This document shows, one piece after another, positions 52,016 through 60,653 of a stretch of DNA of 64,000 nucleotides; position 1 is the first letter of the stretch; each line of letters starts with the position of its first letter. The notes below the pieces were generated by a model. The model worked only from the letters and a program-made list of their open reading frames with translations, was not told where the DNA came from and did no database searches. The DNA is taken from positions 4,960,001 to 5,024,000 of the forward strand of contig NZ_CP092364.2 in NCBI RefSeq assembly GCF_022370755.2. The letters run 5' to 3'. The position numbers were made by a program, and so were the translations under genes. The DNA is from Mycolicibacterium goodii. Its GTDB lineage: Bacteria > Actinomycetota > Actinomycetes > Mycobacteriales > Mycobacteriaceae.

Positions 52016-53026
52016 TCAGGCCAGCTTGCGCAACCGGGGCTCCAGATCGCGTTTGAACAGCTCCAGGAACCGCCGCTGGTCGTGGCCCGGGGCGTGGAAC
52101 ACGAGGTGGTTCAGGCCCCATTTGACGTACTGACCGACCTTTTCGACCGCCTCGTCCGGATCCGAGGCGACGATCCAGCGCTTGGCGACCTGCTCGATCG
52201 GCAACGCATCGGCTGCCTTCTCCATCTCGATCGGATCATCGATCGAGTGCTTCTGCTCGGCGGTCAACGACAACGGCGCCCAGAACCTGGTGTTCTCCAA
52301 CGCCGCCTCCGGATCGGTGTCATAGGAGATCTTGATCTCGATCATCCGATCGATATCGTCGGCATCGCGGCCGGCGGCCGCCGCACCCTCCTTGACCGCA
52401 GGGATCAGCTTCTCGGCGTACAGTTCCTCACCCTTGCCCGAGGTGCAGATGAACCCGTCCCCGGCGCGGCCGGCGTATTTGGCCACCACCGGCCCACCGG
52501 CGGCGATGTACACCGGGATCCCACCCTCGGGCACGTCATAGATCGACGCGCCCTTCGTGTGGTAGTACTCGCCGTCGAAATCGACCCGGTCGCCGAGCCA
52601 CAACTCGCGCATCAACTTCACCGATTCGCGTAACCGCGCGAACCGCTCCTTGAACTCCGGCCACTCCCCGGCATAGCCGGTCGCGATCTCGTTGAGCGCC
52701 TCACCGGTGCCCACACCCAGGAAGATCCGGCCCGGGTACAAACACCCCATCGTCGCGAACGCCTGGGCGATCACCGCCGGGTTGTAGCGGAACGTCGGTG
52801 TCAACACCGACGTGCCCAACACCAACCGCTGCGTGCGCTCCCCGACCGCGGTCATCCACGCCAACGAGAACGGCGCATGCCCGCCCTCATGCCGCCAGGG
52901 CTGGAAATGATCACTGACCGTCGCACTGTCCATACCTGCCGACTCGGCCAGAACCGCCAACTCGACCAATTCGCGCGGAGCAAACTGCTCCGCCGACGCC
53001 TTATAACCTAGTTTCAACTCAGCCAC
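52016..53026 (-). CDS. fgd1: F420-dependent glucose-6-phosphate dehydrogenase
   Basis: A 336-residue TIM-barrel flavin-like enzyme that reduces coenzyme F420 with glucose 6-phosphate, supplying F420H2. Key residues known from M. tuberculosis Fgd1 are in place: His40 and Trp44 in [13 protein letters not shown] and Glu109 in [12 protein letters not shown]. Length is identical to the family. Divergent from the MBL gene over 34 bases. Confidence 0.97.
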   Translation of the reverse strand: MAELKLGYKASAEQFAPRELVELAVLAESAGMDSATVSDHFQPWRHEGGHAPFSLAWMTAVGERTQRLVLGTSVLTPTFRYNPAVIAQAFATMGCLYPGRIFLGVGTGEALNEIATGYAGEWPEFKERFARLRESVKLMRELWLGDRVDFDGEYYHTKGASIYDVPEGGIPVYIAAGGPVVAKYAGRAGDGFICTSGKGEELYAEKLIPAVKEGAAAAGRDADDIDRMIEIKISYDTDPEAALENTRFWAPLSLTAEQKHSIDDPIEMEKAADALPIEQVAKRWIVASDPDEAVEKVGQYVKWGLNHLVFHAPGHDQRRFLELFKRDLEPRLRKLA

Positions 53027-53060
53027 GATTCGTTTCTACTCCAGTGCTTAGACTCGCGGC

Positions 53061-53807
53061 ATGGCAGTGGCCCTTACCAAGATCACCGAGCGCGTGCATT
53101 TCGCCCAAACCGACCTCGTCAATTGGACGTTGGTGACCGGTGATGACGGCGTGATGCTGATCGACGCCGGCTACCCGGGGCAACGCGACGATGTGCTCGG
53201 TTCGGTGCGGCAGTTGGGTTTCGGGCCGGACGACATCAAGGCGATTCTGTTGACCCACGCCCACATCGACCATTTCGGTACGGCGATCTGGCTTGCGAAA
53301 ACCCATGGGACCCACGTGTATTGCCATGCCGATGAGGTCGGTCATGCGCGGCGCGAGTATCTCGAGCAGGCGTCGCCGGCAGCGGTGATCCGTCAGGCGT
53401 GGCGGCCGAGCTGGCTGAAGTGGGCGCTGGCGATCTCGCGTAGCGGCGCGTTCGACCATTCCGGTATCGCCTCGGCGCAGGCGTTCACCACCGACGTCGC
53501 AGCGACGCTGCCGGGGAATCCCACTGCGATTCCCACCCCGGGGCACACCGGCGGGCACTGCTCGTATCTGGTCGACGGTGTTTTGGTGTCGGGTGACGCT
53601 CTCGTGACCGGCCATCCGACCTCGCCGCGGCGCGGCCCCCAGTTGCTGCATCCGGTGTTCAATCACGACGAGCAGGCCTGCCTGCGCAGCCTCGGCGCGC
53701 TTGCGCTGCAGGACACCGAGGTGCTGCTTCCCGGTCACGGGGACGTGTGGCGCGGCCCGATCCGCGAGCTCGCCGATCAGGCCGCACCCTCCGCGCGCAG
53801 CACCTAG
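53061..53807 (+). CDS. Metallo-beta-lactamase-fold hydrolase
   Basis: A 248-residue protein with the HxHxDH metal motif in LLTHAHIDHFGTA and later metal ligands in TPGHTGGHCSYLV, GDALV and LPGHGDVW. Likely a hydrolase or lactonase-like protein; substrate unknown. TAGACT at 53049-53054 ends seven bases before the ATG, a good fit to a leaderless transcript. Equivalent to Rv0406c next to fgd1. Confidence 0.88.
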   Translation: MAVALTKITERVHFAQTDLVNWTLVTGDDGVMLIDAGYPGQRDDVLGSVRQLGFGPDDIKAILLTHAHIDHFGTAIWLAKTHGTHVYCHADEVGHARREYLEQASPAAVIRQAWRPSWLKWALAISRSGAFDHSGIASAQAFTTDVAATLPGNPTAIPTPGHTGGHCSYLVDGVLVSGDALVTGHPTSPRRGPQLLHPVFNHDEQACLRSLGALALQDTEVLLPGHGDVWRGPIRELADQAAPSARST

Positions 53808-53825
53808 CGGACCGCCACGGACCGG

Positions 53826-54137
53826 CTAACCCAGAACCCGGTAACCCAGCAGGAAGAAACCGGTCAGGCACAGCCCACATGCCAGCACGATCGTAGGCAT
53901 GAGGACCATCTGGTCGAGTTCCTCGGGTTCGAAGACTTCGTCGTCGTCGATCGAGCCGAAGAAAACCCTGGCCACGGCGGTGCGGCGGAACGCAAACAGG
54001 CGTTCGCGCAGCCTGTCCGAGTTGGCGCGGCGACCGATGAACAATCGCACGGCCACCCCGGCCGCGAACACCAGAGCCCCGGACGCCAACAGCAGCGACC
54101 CCACGACTACCTGCGGATTCGGCAAACGCTCCCCCAC
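53826..54137 (-). CDS. Small two-helix membrane protein
   Basis: A 103-residue protein with two membrane helices (about residues 11-31 and 82-100) and an intervening cytoplasmic arginine-rich and acidic loop (RLRERLFAFRRTAVARVFFG, SIDDDEVFEPEELDQM). GTG start at 54137. It lies 18 bases from the convergent MBL gene and 65 bases downstream of the luciferase-like gene. No function assigned. Confidence 0.62.
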   Translation of the reverse strand: MGERLPNPQVVVGSLLLASGALVFAAGVAVRLFIGRRANSDRLRERLFAFRRTAVARVFFGSIDDDEVFEPEELDQMVLMPTIVLACGLCLTGFFLLGYRVLG

Positions 54138-54202
54138 TGGTGTTCGGCTCTTGCGGGGCCAAGCCTATAGGCGGTCCGGCGCGGGCTTCATCGAGTTACG
54201 CG

Positions 54203-55300
54203 TCACAGTCCCCAGCGCTGTGCGATCAGCTCATGGGACCGCAACCGGTCCTCGTGACGGTGGGTCACCGAGGTGATGACCAGTTCGTCGGCGTTCGTGA
54301 CCCGCCGCAGCGCCTCCAGGCGCTTCACCACCTGGTCCGGGTCACCGACGAATTGCGTTGCGACACGGTCTCTTACGATACCGATCTGGTCTGCGGTGAG
54401 CGGCGGCAGATCTTCGGGATCGGGGTACGGGATGGCACCGCCACCAGCACGGATGGAGTACACCCAGTGCGCGTATCCGGCCGCCCACCGCTGCGCCGTG
54501 GGTTCGTCGTCGGCGACGACGATGTCGGCAGACACCACGACATACGGTTCGGCAAGATATTCGGACGGCGTGAACTCGTTGCGGTACAACTCGATTGCCT
54601 CCAGCGCGGTCGCCGGCGTGATGTGGTAGCTGGCAACGAACGGCAACCCGCGGGCCGCGGCGACGCCTGCGCTCTGGCCCTTGCTACTGCCGAAGATCCA
54701 CGGCGTCAGACCGCTGCCCGCACCCGGTACGGCGGTGCCGACGTCATAGCGGTCCTGCAGCATCGCGAGGATGTCGTCGAGCTGATCGGCGAAGTCGGGC
54801 GCGACGGCGTGCGGCTGTTGCAACGCCGCCATCCGCGTCTGCATCCGCGGGTCACTCAGCATCGCCCGCATGTCGAACGGCGCGGGGATGACCACACCGT
54901 CGATCTCGTGCCATTCCCGGGGCGGTTCGGGTGGCTTGCGTTTGTCTCGCAACGCCTCGACGCGTCGCTGGCCCGATCGACCGACGCCCAGGTCGATGCG
55001 TCCGGGGTGAAAGGCCTCCAGCATCCCGAAACTCTCCACCACCGCCACGGCAGTGGTGTGCCCGAGCTGCACGGCGGCGGTGCCGACCCGGATCCGCTCG
55101 GTGGCCGCCGCGATCTGCCCCACCAGCACCGCGGGTGCCGAACTCGCGACGGCGGCGAAGTGGTGTTCGGCGACCCAGAACCGCTTGTACCCCCACCGCT
55201 CGGCGTGTTGTGCGAGGTCGACGGTGTTGCGCAGCGCCGTCGCGGCGTCGCTACCGGCGCTGATCGGCGCGAGATCCAATATCGACAACGGAACGTTCAT
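54203..55300 (-). CDS. LLM-class (luciferase-like) flavin/F420-dependent oxidoreductase
   Basis: A 365-residue TIM-barrel monooxygenase-type protein of the family with signature AEHWGYKRFWVAEHHFAAV and DLGVGRSGQRR, and PWIFGSSKGQSAGVAAARGL. This group (MupA/MSMEG-type 'VAEHH' proteins) uses FMN or F420. Cofactor cannot be decided from sequence, though fgd1 nearby supplies F420H2. It overlaps the GNAT gene by four bases (ATGA). Confidence 0.88.
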   Translation of the reverse strand: MNVPLSILDLAPISAGSDAATALRNTVDLAQHAERWGYKRFWVAEHHFAAVASSAPAVLVGQIAAATERIRVGTAAVQLGHTTAVAVVESFGMLEAFHPGRIDLGVGRSGQRRVEALRDKRKPPEPPREWHEIDGVVIPAPFDMRAMLSDPRMQTRMAALQQPHAVAPDFADQLDDILAMLQDRYDVGTAVPGAGSGLTPWIFGSSKGQSAGVAAARGLPFVASYHITPATALEAIELYRNEFTPSEYLAEPYVVVSADIVVADDEPTAQRWAAGYAHWVYSIRAGGGAIPYPDPEDLPPLTADQIGIVRDRVATQFVGDPDQVVKRLEALRRVTNADELVITSVTHRHEDRLRSHELIAQRWGL

Positions 55301-55827
55301 GCCGACTCCTCAACGGGCAGCACCTTGTGGAAAGCGATGGGGAACACCGTGCCGTCGGCGGGCAACGGTTCACGCAGGCGCGTGTAGCCTGCGGCGGCGT
55401 ACAACGCCTCGGCCTCGGGCTGCAGGTGGCCCGTCGTCAGGTAGACCTTCCGGTAGCCGCGCGCGGCGATCTCGTTCTCCAGGTGCACCAGCAGCGTGCG
55501 GGCCAGCCCACGCTTGCGGTACGCGCTGTGGGTCCAGATCCGCTTGAGCTCGGCGGTGTCGTCGTCGAACCGCTGGAAGGCGCCACCGGTGACAGGCGCG
55601 CCGTCGAGCAGCCCGACGTACATACCGCCGCTCGGCGGGGCGAACACGTCGGCGGGCTGACCTCGCAGCCACGCCATCACCGCGTCGCGGGTGCTGCCGT
55701 AGCGTGACGAGTACTCGTCGGCAAGCTCGTCGATGAGCGGTGCGGCCAGTGGGTCATCCTGGCCGACCGCGACGAAGTGCACACGATCTTGAGCCAGCTC
55801 GGACATCACCACCGTTTCTATACCCAT
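55297..55827 (-). CDS. GNAT-family N-acetyltransferase
   Basis: A 176-residue acetyltransferase. The acetyl-CoA pocket is RIWTHSAYRKRGLARTLLVH followed by LENEIAARGY and LQPEAEALYAAAGYTRLREP. Substrate unknown. An in-frame ATG at 55806 (MSELAQ) is an alternative start with GGTGG before it. It is coupled to the downstream luciferase-like gene and divergent from the secreted esterase-like gene. Confidence 0.85.
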   Translation of the reverse strand: MGIETVVMSELAQDRVHFVAVGQDDPLAAPLIDELADEYSSRYGSTRDAVMAWLRGQPADVFAPPSGGMYVGLLDGAPVTGGAFQRFDDDTAELKRIWTHSAYRKRGLARTLLVHLENEIAARGYRKVYLTTGHLQPEAEALYAAAGYTRLREPLPADGTVFPIAFHKVLPVEESA

Positions 55828-55936
55828 GCGGTGTTCAACGCTCAGGGTCCGGCAATATGCCCCGCAAACTCAGCGTGATCGAAAATCCGCCCAGGTCGTC
55901 TCGACTCGCTTCCGGCCCGAGTGCGTTGTAGATCGT

Positions 55937-57076
55937 ATGAACCCGCTCTCCAGGTTGACCTGCTCAGTGACCACCGCCGCCGTTCTGGCGACCGCGACCA
56001 GCCCGGCCGCGATGGCCGCCGTGCCATTCGAATACCTGGGCCAGTGGCAGCTGCCACCCCAGAAAGCCAGCGTTTCCAACAGGATTGGCGGGCTGTCAGG
56101 CATCACCTACGATCCGGTGCGGCAGGTCTATTACGTCATCAGCGACGACAAGTCCGAGCACGGCCCTGTCCGCTTCCACACCGCGCGAATCGCGTTGTCC
56201 GGCACGGGTGTGGACGATGTGCAGTTCGTCGGGGTGCAGCCGCTGCTCGACGAATCCGGAAAACCTTTCGGACGGAACGACTTCACGGTGCACCCGCCGC
56301 TGCTCGCACCCGACGCCGAGGCGATCGCCTACGACGCCGGCCGGCAACTGCTGTACTGGACGTCCGAAGGCTTCGTCGTCGACGACGATGCCTCCGGCCG
56401 TCCGGTTTCATACCTGCAGCCGTGGATCCGGGTGGCCGGTCTCGACGGCAGCTATCAGGGCGAGTTCGCACTGCCGCCCAGCTTCCTGTTCTCCCAGGAT
56501 CAGACGGTCGGCCCGCGCCCCAACGGCGTTCTCGAAGGCCTGTCCCTGACGCCGGATGGGCGATACCTGTTCGCGGCGATGGAGCAACCGCTCCGCCAGG
56601 ACGGTCCCGCGACCGACGAGAACCACAGCGGACTGGTCCGGGTCACCAAGTTCGACACCACGACGCGGGCGGCGGTCGCGGAGTACGCCTACCCCGTCGA
56701 CCGTGCCGCACCCGGGACCGGGTTCAACGGGGTCTCCGACATCCTGGCGTTGTCGGAGACCTCGTTCCTGGTCATCGAGCGCGCCGCGAACCTGCCGCGC
56801 CAGGTCGCGGTCTCGGTCTACCGCGCCGACATCGGACCGGCAACCGACGTGATCGACGTGGCGTCGCTGCGGGATGGGGCGGTGACTCCGATGACCAAGA
56901 CCCTGGCCGCTGATCTGCGCGCGACGCCGCGGCTGGACCGACTCGACAACCTCGAGGGACTGACGCTGGGCCCGGTCCTGGCCGACGGTCGCCAGTCGGT
57001 GGTCCTGGTCAGCGACGACAACTTCCAGCCGTTCGAGGTGACGCAGTTCCTGGCGTTCGCGATGCCGAGGACCTGA
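55937..57076 (+). CDS. Secreted esterase-like phytase-family protein
   Basis: A 379-residue exported protein: signal peptide (MNPLSRLTCSVTTAAVLATA, cleavage near AMAA/VPFEY) then a single phytase-like/esterase-like beta-propeller domain (GGLSGITYDPVRQVYYVISD, DAEAIAYDAGRQLLYWTSEG, RPNGVLEGLSLTPDGRYLFA, TLEG-type LDNLEGLTLGPVLADGRQSV). Its family is annotated for esterase-like activity of phytase; no catalytic residues are certain. It lies one base before a small membrane protein gene, suggesting cotranscription. Confidence 0.87.
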   Translation: MNPLSRLTCSVTTAAVLATATSPAAMAAVPFEYLGQWQLPPQKASVSNRIGGLSGITYDPVRQVYYVISDDKSEHGPVRFHTARIALSGTGVDDVQFVGVQPLLDESGKPFGRNDFTVHPPLLAPDAEAIAYDAGRQLLYWTSEGFVVDDDASGRPVSYLQPWIRVAGLDGSYQGEFALPPSFLFSQDQTVGPRPNGVLEGLSLTPDGRYLFAAMEQPLRQDGPATDENHSGLVRVTKFDTTTRAAVAEYAYPVDRAAPGTGFNGVSDILALSETSFLVIERAANLPRQVAVSVYRADIGPATDVIDVASLRDGAVTPMTKTLAADLRATPRLDRLDNLEGLTLGPVLADGRQSVVLVSDDNFQPFEVTQFLAFAMPRT

Positions 57077-57077
57077 G

Positions 57078-57602
57078 ATGGGCTTTCCCGTCGACAACCG
57101 CTCGCCGGTCCACGAGACCGCCCGGGAATGGCAGAAGCTGCAACTGGCCGCGCTGGGCTTCGTCGGCCTGTGCGGCGTGTTGGGCGGCGACGGCGCGGGA
57201 GCCCAGCGACCGCTGTGGCTGGAAAAGGCGAGCGGGGTCTGCGCCGTGGCCGGCCTGGTGCTGGCCGTCGTCGCCGTGACGATTGTCGCCACGGTCGCGT
57301 TCCCGTTGGGCGCCCGGTCGGCGGCCGCGAGCGCGCCGCTGCGACGGCTGCGAGTGGGGATCGGCGTCACCTTCCTGGCCGTCGGACTGACGGCACTGGC
57401 CTCCTTGAGCACGTGGTGGCCCGATCTCCACGGCGGAGAGACCGGGAACGTCCACCGGCTCGCCGTGGCGACCGACTCCGGATCGGTGTGCGGCACGCTG
57501 CTCAGCAGCGGTTCGGGAACGCTGGATCTCCAGGTCGACGGGGGCATCGTGCGGGTACCGCTGAAACGCGTGTTATCCGTCGAGCCGGTCTTCGCGTGCT
57601 GA
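57078..57602 (+). CDS. Small membrane protein, three predicted helices
   Basis: A 174-residue protein with membrane segments at about residues 23-37, 51-77 and 94-111, and a hydrophilic C-terminal domain with two cysteines (GSVCGTLL and the last residue Cys174). The C-terminal GSGTLDLQVDGGIVRVPLKR looks like a small beta domain. Starts one base after the esterase-like gene. No function recognised. Confidence 0.62.
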   Translation: MGFPVDNRSPVHETAREWQKLQLAALGFVGLCGVLGGDGAGAQRPLWLEKASGVCAVAGLVLAVVAVTIVATVAFPLGARSAAASAPLRRLRVGIGVTFLAVGLTALASLSTWWPDLHGGETGNVHRLAVATDSGSVCGTLLSSGSGTLDLQVDGGIVRVPLKRVLSVEPVFAC

Positions 57603-57654
57603 CCACATGCTCACGCAGGCAGTGATCCACGACTCATCCACCCCTTCCCTCCCA

Positions 57655-57674
57655 AACTTGACACGTGTAAAGTT
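57655..57674. promoter_or_regulatory. 20-bp operator palindrome overlapping the SDR promoter
   Basis: aacttgacacgtgtaaagtt is an inverted repeat with a single mismatched pair (positions 6 and 15) centred on ACACGTGT. It contains TAAAGT (57668-57673), a -10 candidate about nine bases before the SDR ATG at 57682, so the SDR mRNA could be leaderless and a repressor bound here would block it. The binder is unknown; TetR or MarR-type regulators use such sites. Confidence 0.55.
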
Positions 57675-57681
57675 CGCCGCC

Positions 57682-58545
57682 ATGGACAACATCAGGGGCA
57701 AGACCATCGCGATCACCGGCGCCGCTCGCGGCATCGGTCATGCCACCGCCAAGGCCCTGCTCGCCCACGGCGCCCGCGTCGTCATCGGCGATCGTGACGT
57801 GGCACTGCAAGAGTCCGCGGTCATCGAGCTCAGCAAGCTCGGCCAGGTGTCGGGCTATCCGCTCGACGTGACCGACCGGGAGTCCTTCGCCACGTTCCTG
57901 GACAAGGCCCGCACCGACGGTGGCGGGCACATCGACGTCCTGATCAACAACGCCGGCGTGATGCCCGTCGGTCCGTTCCTGGAGGAGACCGAGCAGTCGA
58001 TCCGGTCCAACATCGAGGTCAATGTGTACGGCGTGCTCACCGGGTGCCAGTTGGTGTTGCCGGAGATGGTCAAGCGTCGCCGCGGCCACGTCATCAACAT
58101 CGCGTCCCTGTCTGGCCTCATCCCGCTGCCCGGTCAGGTGGTCTACGTCGGCGCGAAGTACGCGGTTGTCGGCCTGTCCACGGCGCTCGCCGACGAGATG
58201 GCGCCCTACGGCGTCGACGTCTCGGTGATCATGCCGCCGTTCACCAACACCGACCTGATCTCGGGCACCAAGTCCGGCGGGGCGATCAAGCCCGTGGAAC
58301 CCGAGGACATCGCCGCGGCCATCGTCAAGACGCTGAACAAGCCCAAGACGCATGTGTCGGTGCCGCCGCCGCTGCGGTTCACCGCCCAGGCCGCCCAGAT
58401 GCTGCCGCCCAAGGGCCGGCGCGCGATGAACAAGGCGCTCGGGCTGGACAACGTGTTCCTGGAGTTCGACAAGGCCAAGCGCAAGGCCTACGAGGACCGC
58501 GCCCGCGCCGCTCAGGGCGTCATCGAGTCCGACGGCACCACATAG
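57682..58545 (+). CDS. SDR-family oxidoreductase with C-terminal extension
   Basis: A 287-residue SDR: TIAITGAARGIGHATAKAL, LINNAGVMPVGPF (NNAG), NIASLSGLIPLPGQVVYVGA (Ser/Tyr) with K following, and MPPFTNTDLISG. It is ~40 residues longer than core SDRs, with a basic tail (PPPLRFTAQAAQMLPPKGRR) of the type seen in mycobacterial SadH-like SDRs. ATG 57682; the frame is open upstream but the operator lies there. Its end overlaps the convergent alanine racemase by 34 bases. Confidence 0.9.
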   Translation: MDNIRGKTIAITGAARGIGHATAKALLAHGARVVIGDRDVALQESAVIELSKLGQVSGYPLDVTDRESFATFLDKARTDGGGHIDVLINNAGVMPVGPFLEETEQSIRSNIEVNVYGVLTGCQLVLPEMVKRRRGHVINIASLSGLIPLPGQVVYVGAKYAVVGLSTALADEMAPYGVDVSVIMPPFTNTDLISGTKSGGAIKPVEPEDIAAAIVKTLNKPKTHVSVPPPLRFTAQAAQMLPPKGRRAMNKALGLDNVFLEFDKAKRKAYEDRARAAQGVIESDGTT

Positions 58546-59624
58546 CGCCGCACGGTGCGCCCGCCGATCCCGGTCAGGATCTCGTAGTCGATGGTGCCGG
58601 CGGCCTCCGCCCAATCACCGGCGCTCACGCCGGCACCGCCGAACAGCACCGCCCGATCCCCTTCGGTCACGCCACCGCCGTCGTGGCCGAGGTCCACCAC
58701 CAGCTGATCCATGCAGATCCGCCCGACACTTGCGAACCGGCGGCCGTCGATGTGCACCGTGAGCCGGTTACTCAGCGCCCGCGGCACCCCGTCGGCGTAG
58801 CCGCAGGCCAGCACCGCCACCACGGTGTCACGCGGGGCCGTCCAGGTGTGGTTGTACGAGACACCCTGTCCCGCAGCGATTCTCTTTATCATCGCCACCT
58901 CGGCGGTCAGCGTCATGGCCGGGTTCAGCCCGAAATCGCCGAGCGCGGGCACCGGGCTGCGGCCGTACAGCGCGATCCCGGTCCGCACCACATCCCGGCA
59001 CAGGCTCCGATCCGTCAGCGCCGCAGCCGAATTGGCGATGTGCACGCGCCGCGGTGTCAGCCCGGCGCGGCGCAGGTCGGCCACATGAGCGTCCAGGCCT
59101 GCGGCCTGTGCGGCGTTGAGCGGGTGTCCCGGTTCGTCCCCGCGCGCCAGGTGGCACATCACCGTCCGTAGTTCGACCGCATCGTCGGTGAGCAGCGCGC
59201 ACACCTCGGGCCACTCACGTACGGACACCCCGCTGCGAGCCAGGCCGGTGTCCGCCTTGACCCCGACGGTGGCGGTGCGGCCCTGCCGGTGTGCGGCCGC
59301 GATGACCGCCGTCAGCTGGGTCGCGGTGGACACCACCACCTCGACATCGGTGGCGATGGCCGCCGCGAAATCCGTTGACGGCGTGTGCAGCCAGGCGATC
59401 ACCGGGGCGGTGATGCCGGCCGCCCGCAATGCGAGCGCCTCGTCCACGGTGGCCACCCCGAGTTCGGTGGCCCCGGCCGCCAGCGCGGCCCGGGACACCT
59501 CCACCGCCCCGTGCCCGTAGCCGTCGGCCTTGACCACCGCGATCACCTCGGCGCCGGACCGCTCACGTAGCACACCGACGTTGTGGGCGATGGCCGCCAG
59601 GTCGACGACCGCCTCGGGACTCAG
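58512..59624 (-). CDS. Alanine racemase (second-type paralogue); start codon unusual
   Basis: A PLP racemase interconverting L- and D-alanine. The PLP lysine is in AVVKADGYGHGA, the second catalytic Tyr in GQGVSYNHTW, and GRICMDQLVVDLG is standard. The family fold needs the N-terminal strand PEAVVDLAAIAHNVGVLRE, which lies upstream of the only canonical start (GTG 59573, 353 residues). The frame stays open to 59729 without ATG, GTG or TTG. A CTG at 59624 overlaps the aminotransferase stop (CTGA) and would give the normal 370 residues. I annotate from CTG as the most economical reading. The gene is coupled to the amine transaminase and may provide its D-alanine. Confidence 0.82.
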   Translation of the reverse strand: MSPEAVVDLAAIAHNVGVLRERSGAEVIAVVKADGYGHGAVEVSRAALAAGATELGVATVDEALALRAAGITAPVIAWLHTPSTDFAAAIATDVEVVVSTATQLTAVIAAAHRQGRTATVGVKADTGLARSGVSVREWPEVCALLTDDAVELRTVMCHLARGDEPGHPLNAAQAAGLDAHVADLRRAGLTPRRVHIANSAAALTDRSLCRDVVRTGIALYGRSPVPALGDFGLNPAMTLTAEVAMIKRIAAGQGVSYNHTWTAPRDTVVAVLACGYADGVPRALSNRLTVHIDGRRFASVGRICMDQLVVDLGHDGGGVTEGDRAVLFGGAGVSAGDWAEAAGTIDYEILTGIGGRTVRRYVVPSDSMTP

Positions 59625-60637
59625 TATTCGATCGCTTCGATCAGCGGGCCCGGCTCGTCCATCAATGCCCAGAACCGGTCCCGGATGGCCACGGTCATCG
59701 GGCCGGGCTCGCCGTTGCCGATCGGTTCACCGTCGAGCGAGTTGATCGGGGTGACCCCACCGGCGGTGGTGACGGCCATCAGTTCGTCGGCGTCGTAGAG
59801 CTCGTGACTGGTGACATCGCGCAGGGTGGCCTCGATGCCCATCTGGTCGGCGAGCTCGAACACCGTCTTACGGGTGATGCCGGGCAACGCGTTTCGGGAC
59901 GGGGAGGCCAGCTTGCCGTCCTTGACGATGCACACGTTGAAGCCCGGGCCCTCGGCCACGCAGTTGTCGGCGTCGAGCAGGATGGCGGTGCGGGCACCGC
60001 GGTCCTTGGCCTCGAAGCTGGCCGCGGTGAGATCACCCCACTGGTAGTTCTTGATGGTCGGGTCGACGGTGTTGCGCCCGGCCCGGCGGACATGGCGCGG
60101 CACGATGGCGGTGGTGCCGAAGATCTGCTCGGCCGGCGGGAACGCCCACAGGTACGGGATGGCGTAGATGTACACCTGGTGGGTCAACTTGGACAAGTCC
60201 TTCTCGCCCTTGCGTTTACCGTAGCCGCGGGTGATCGTGAGGTTCACGAACGACTCACGCAGCTGGGACAGCGAAACGCATTTCTTGGTGATCTCTGCCA
60301 GTTCGTCCTTGGTCATGCCGGCGTCCAGGCGCAGCTTGGCCGCACCGTCGAGCAGCCGGTCCAGGTGGTCGCCGAGCCGGAAGATGTTGCCGTGCCACAC
60401 ATGCGCGACGGTGTAGGTCAGATCGGAATGCCCGAAGCCGGTGTCGAAGATGGAGATCTTGGCCTCTTCGGCGGGCAGGTATTCGCCCTCGATCCAGGCC
60501 ACCCCGCCGGCGAACGGGCTGGAGGTGTCCAGTTCGTAATCGCTGTACTGGATCACCGAACCGGGCGGGGTGTCCTCGCGGATGGCGCCGGGTTCGACGG
60601 CGACGAGGTTCGAGGTGCCTGCGTCTGCAAGAGTCAT
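59621..60637 (-). CDS. Fold-type IV aminotransferase, (R)-selective amine transaminase type
   Basis: A 338-residue PLP enzyme of the BCAT/D-amino acid transaminase fold. The string IQYSDYELDTSSPFAGGVAW, EEAKISIFDTGFGHSDLTYT, VAHVWHGNIFRLGDHLDRLL, LTITRGYGKRKGEKD, the PLP lysine in DPTIKNYQWGDL, LPGITRKTVFELAD and TTAGGVTPINSLDGEPI closely follows the Arthrobacter ATA-117-type (R)-amine transaminases, whose preferred amino donor is D-alanine. ATG 60637 has AAAGGG upstream; more upstream in-frame codons lack family similarity. It lies 16 bases after the APC permease and directly before the alanine racemase. An ordinary branched-chain role is less likely given the motif match. Confidence 0.85.
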   Translation of the reverse strand: MTLADAGTSNLVAVEPGAIREDTPPGSVIQYSDYELDTSSPFAGGVAWIEGEYLPAEEAKISIFDTGFGHSDLTYTVAHVWHGNIFRLGDHLDRLLDGAAKLRLDAGMTKDELAEITKKCVSLSQLRESFVNLTITRGYGKRKGEKDLSKLTHQVYIYAIPYLWAFPPAEQIFGTTAIVPRHVRRAGRNTVDPTIKNYQWGDLTAASFEAKDRGARTAILLDADNCVAEGPGFNVCIVKDGKLASPSRNALPGITRKTVFELADQMGIEATLRDVTSHELYDADELMAVTTAGGVTPINSLDGEPIGNGEPGPMTVAIRDRFWALMDEPGPLIEAIEY

Positions 60638-60653
60638 GATGTTTGTGCCCTTT

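Noticed and set aside
59573..59575. GTG 59573 as the true alanine racemase start
   Set aside because: It would cut off the conserved DLAAIAHNV strand-helix before the PLP lysine region; kept only as an alternative.
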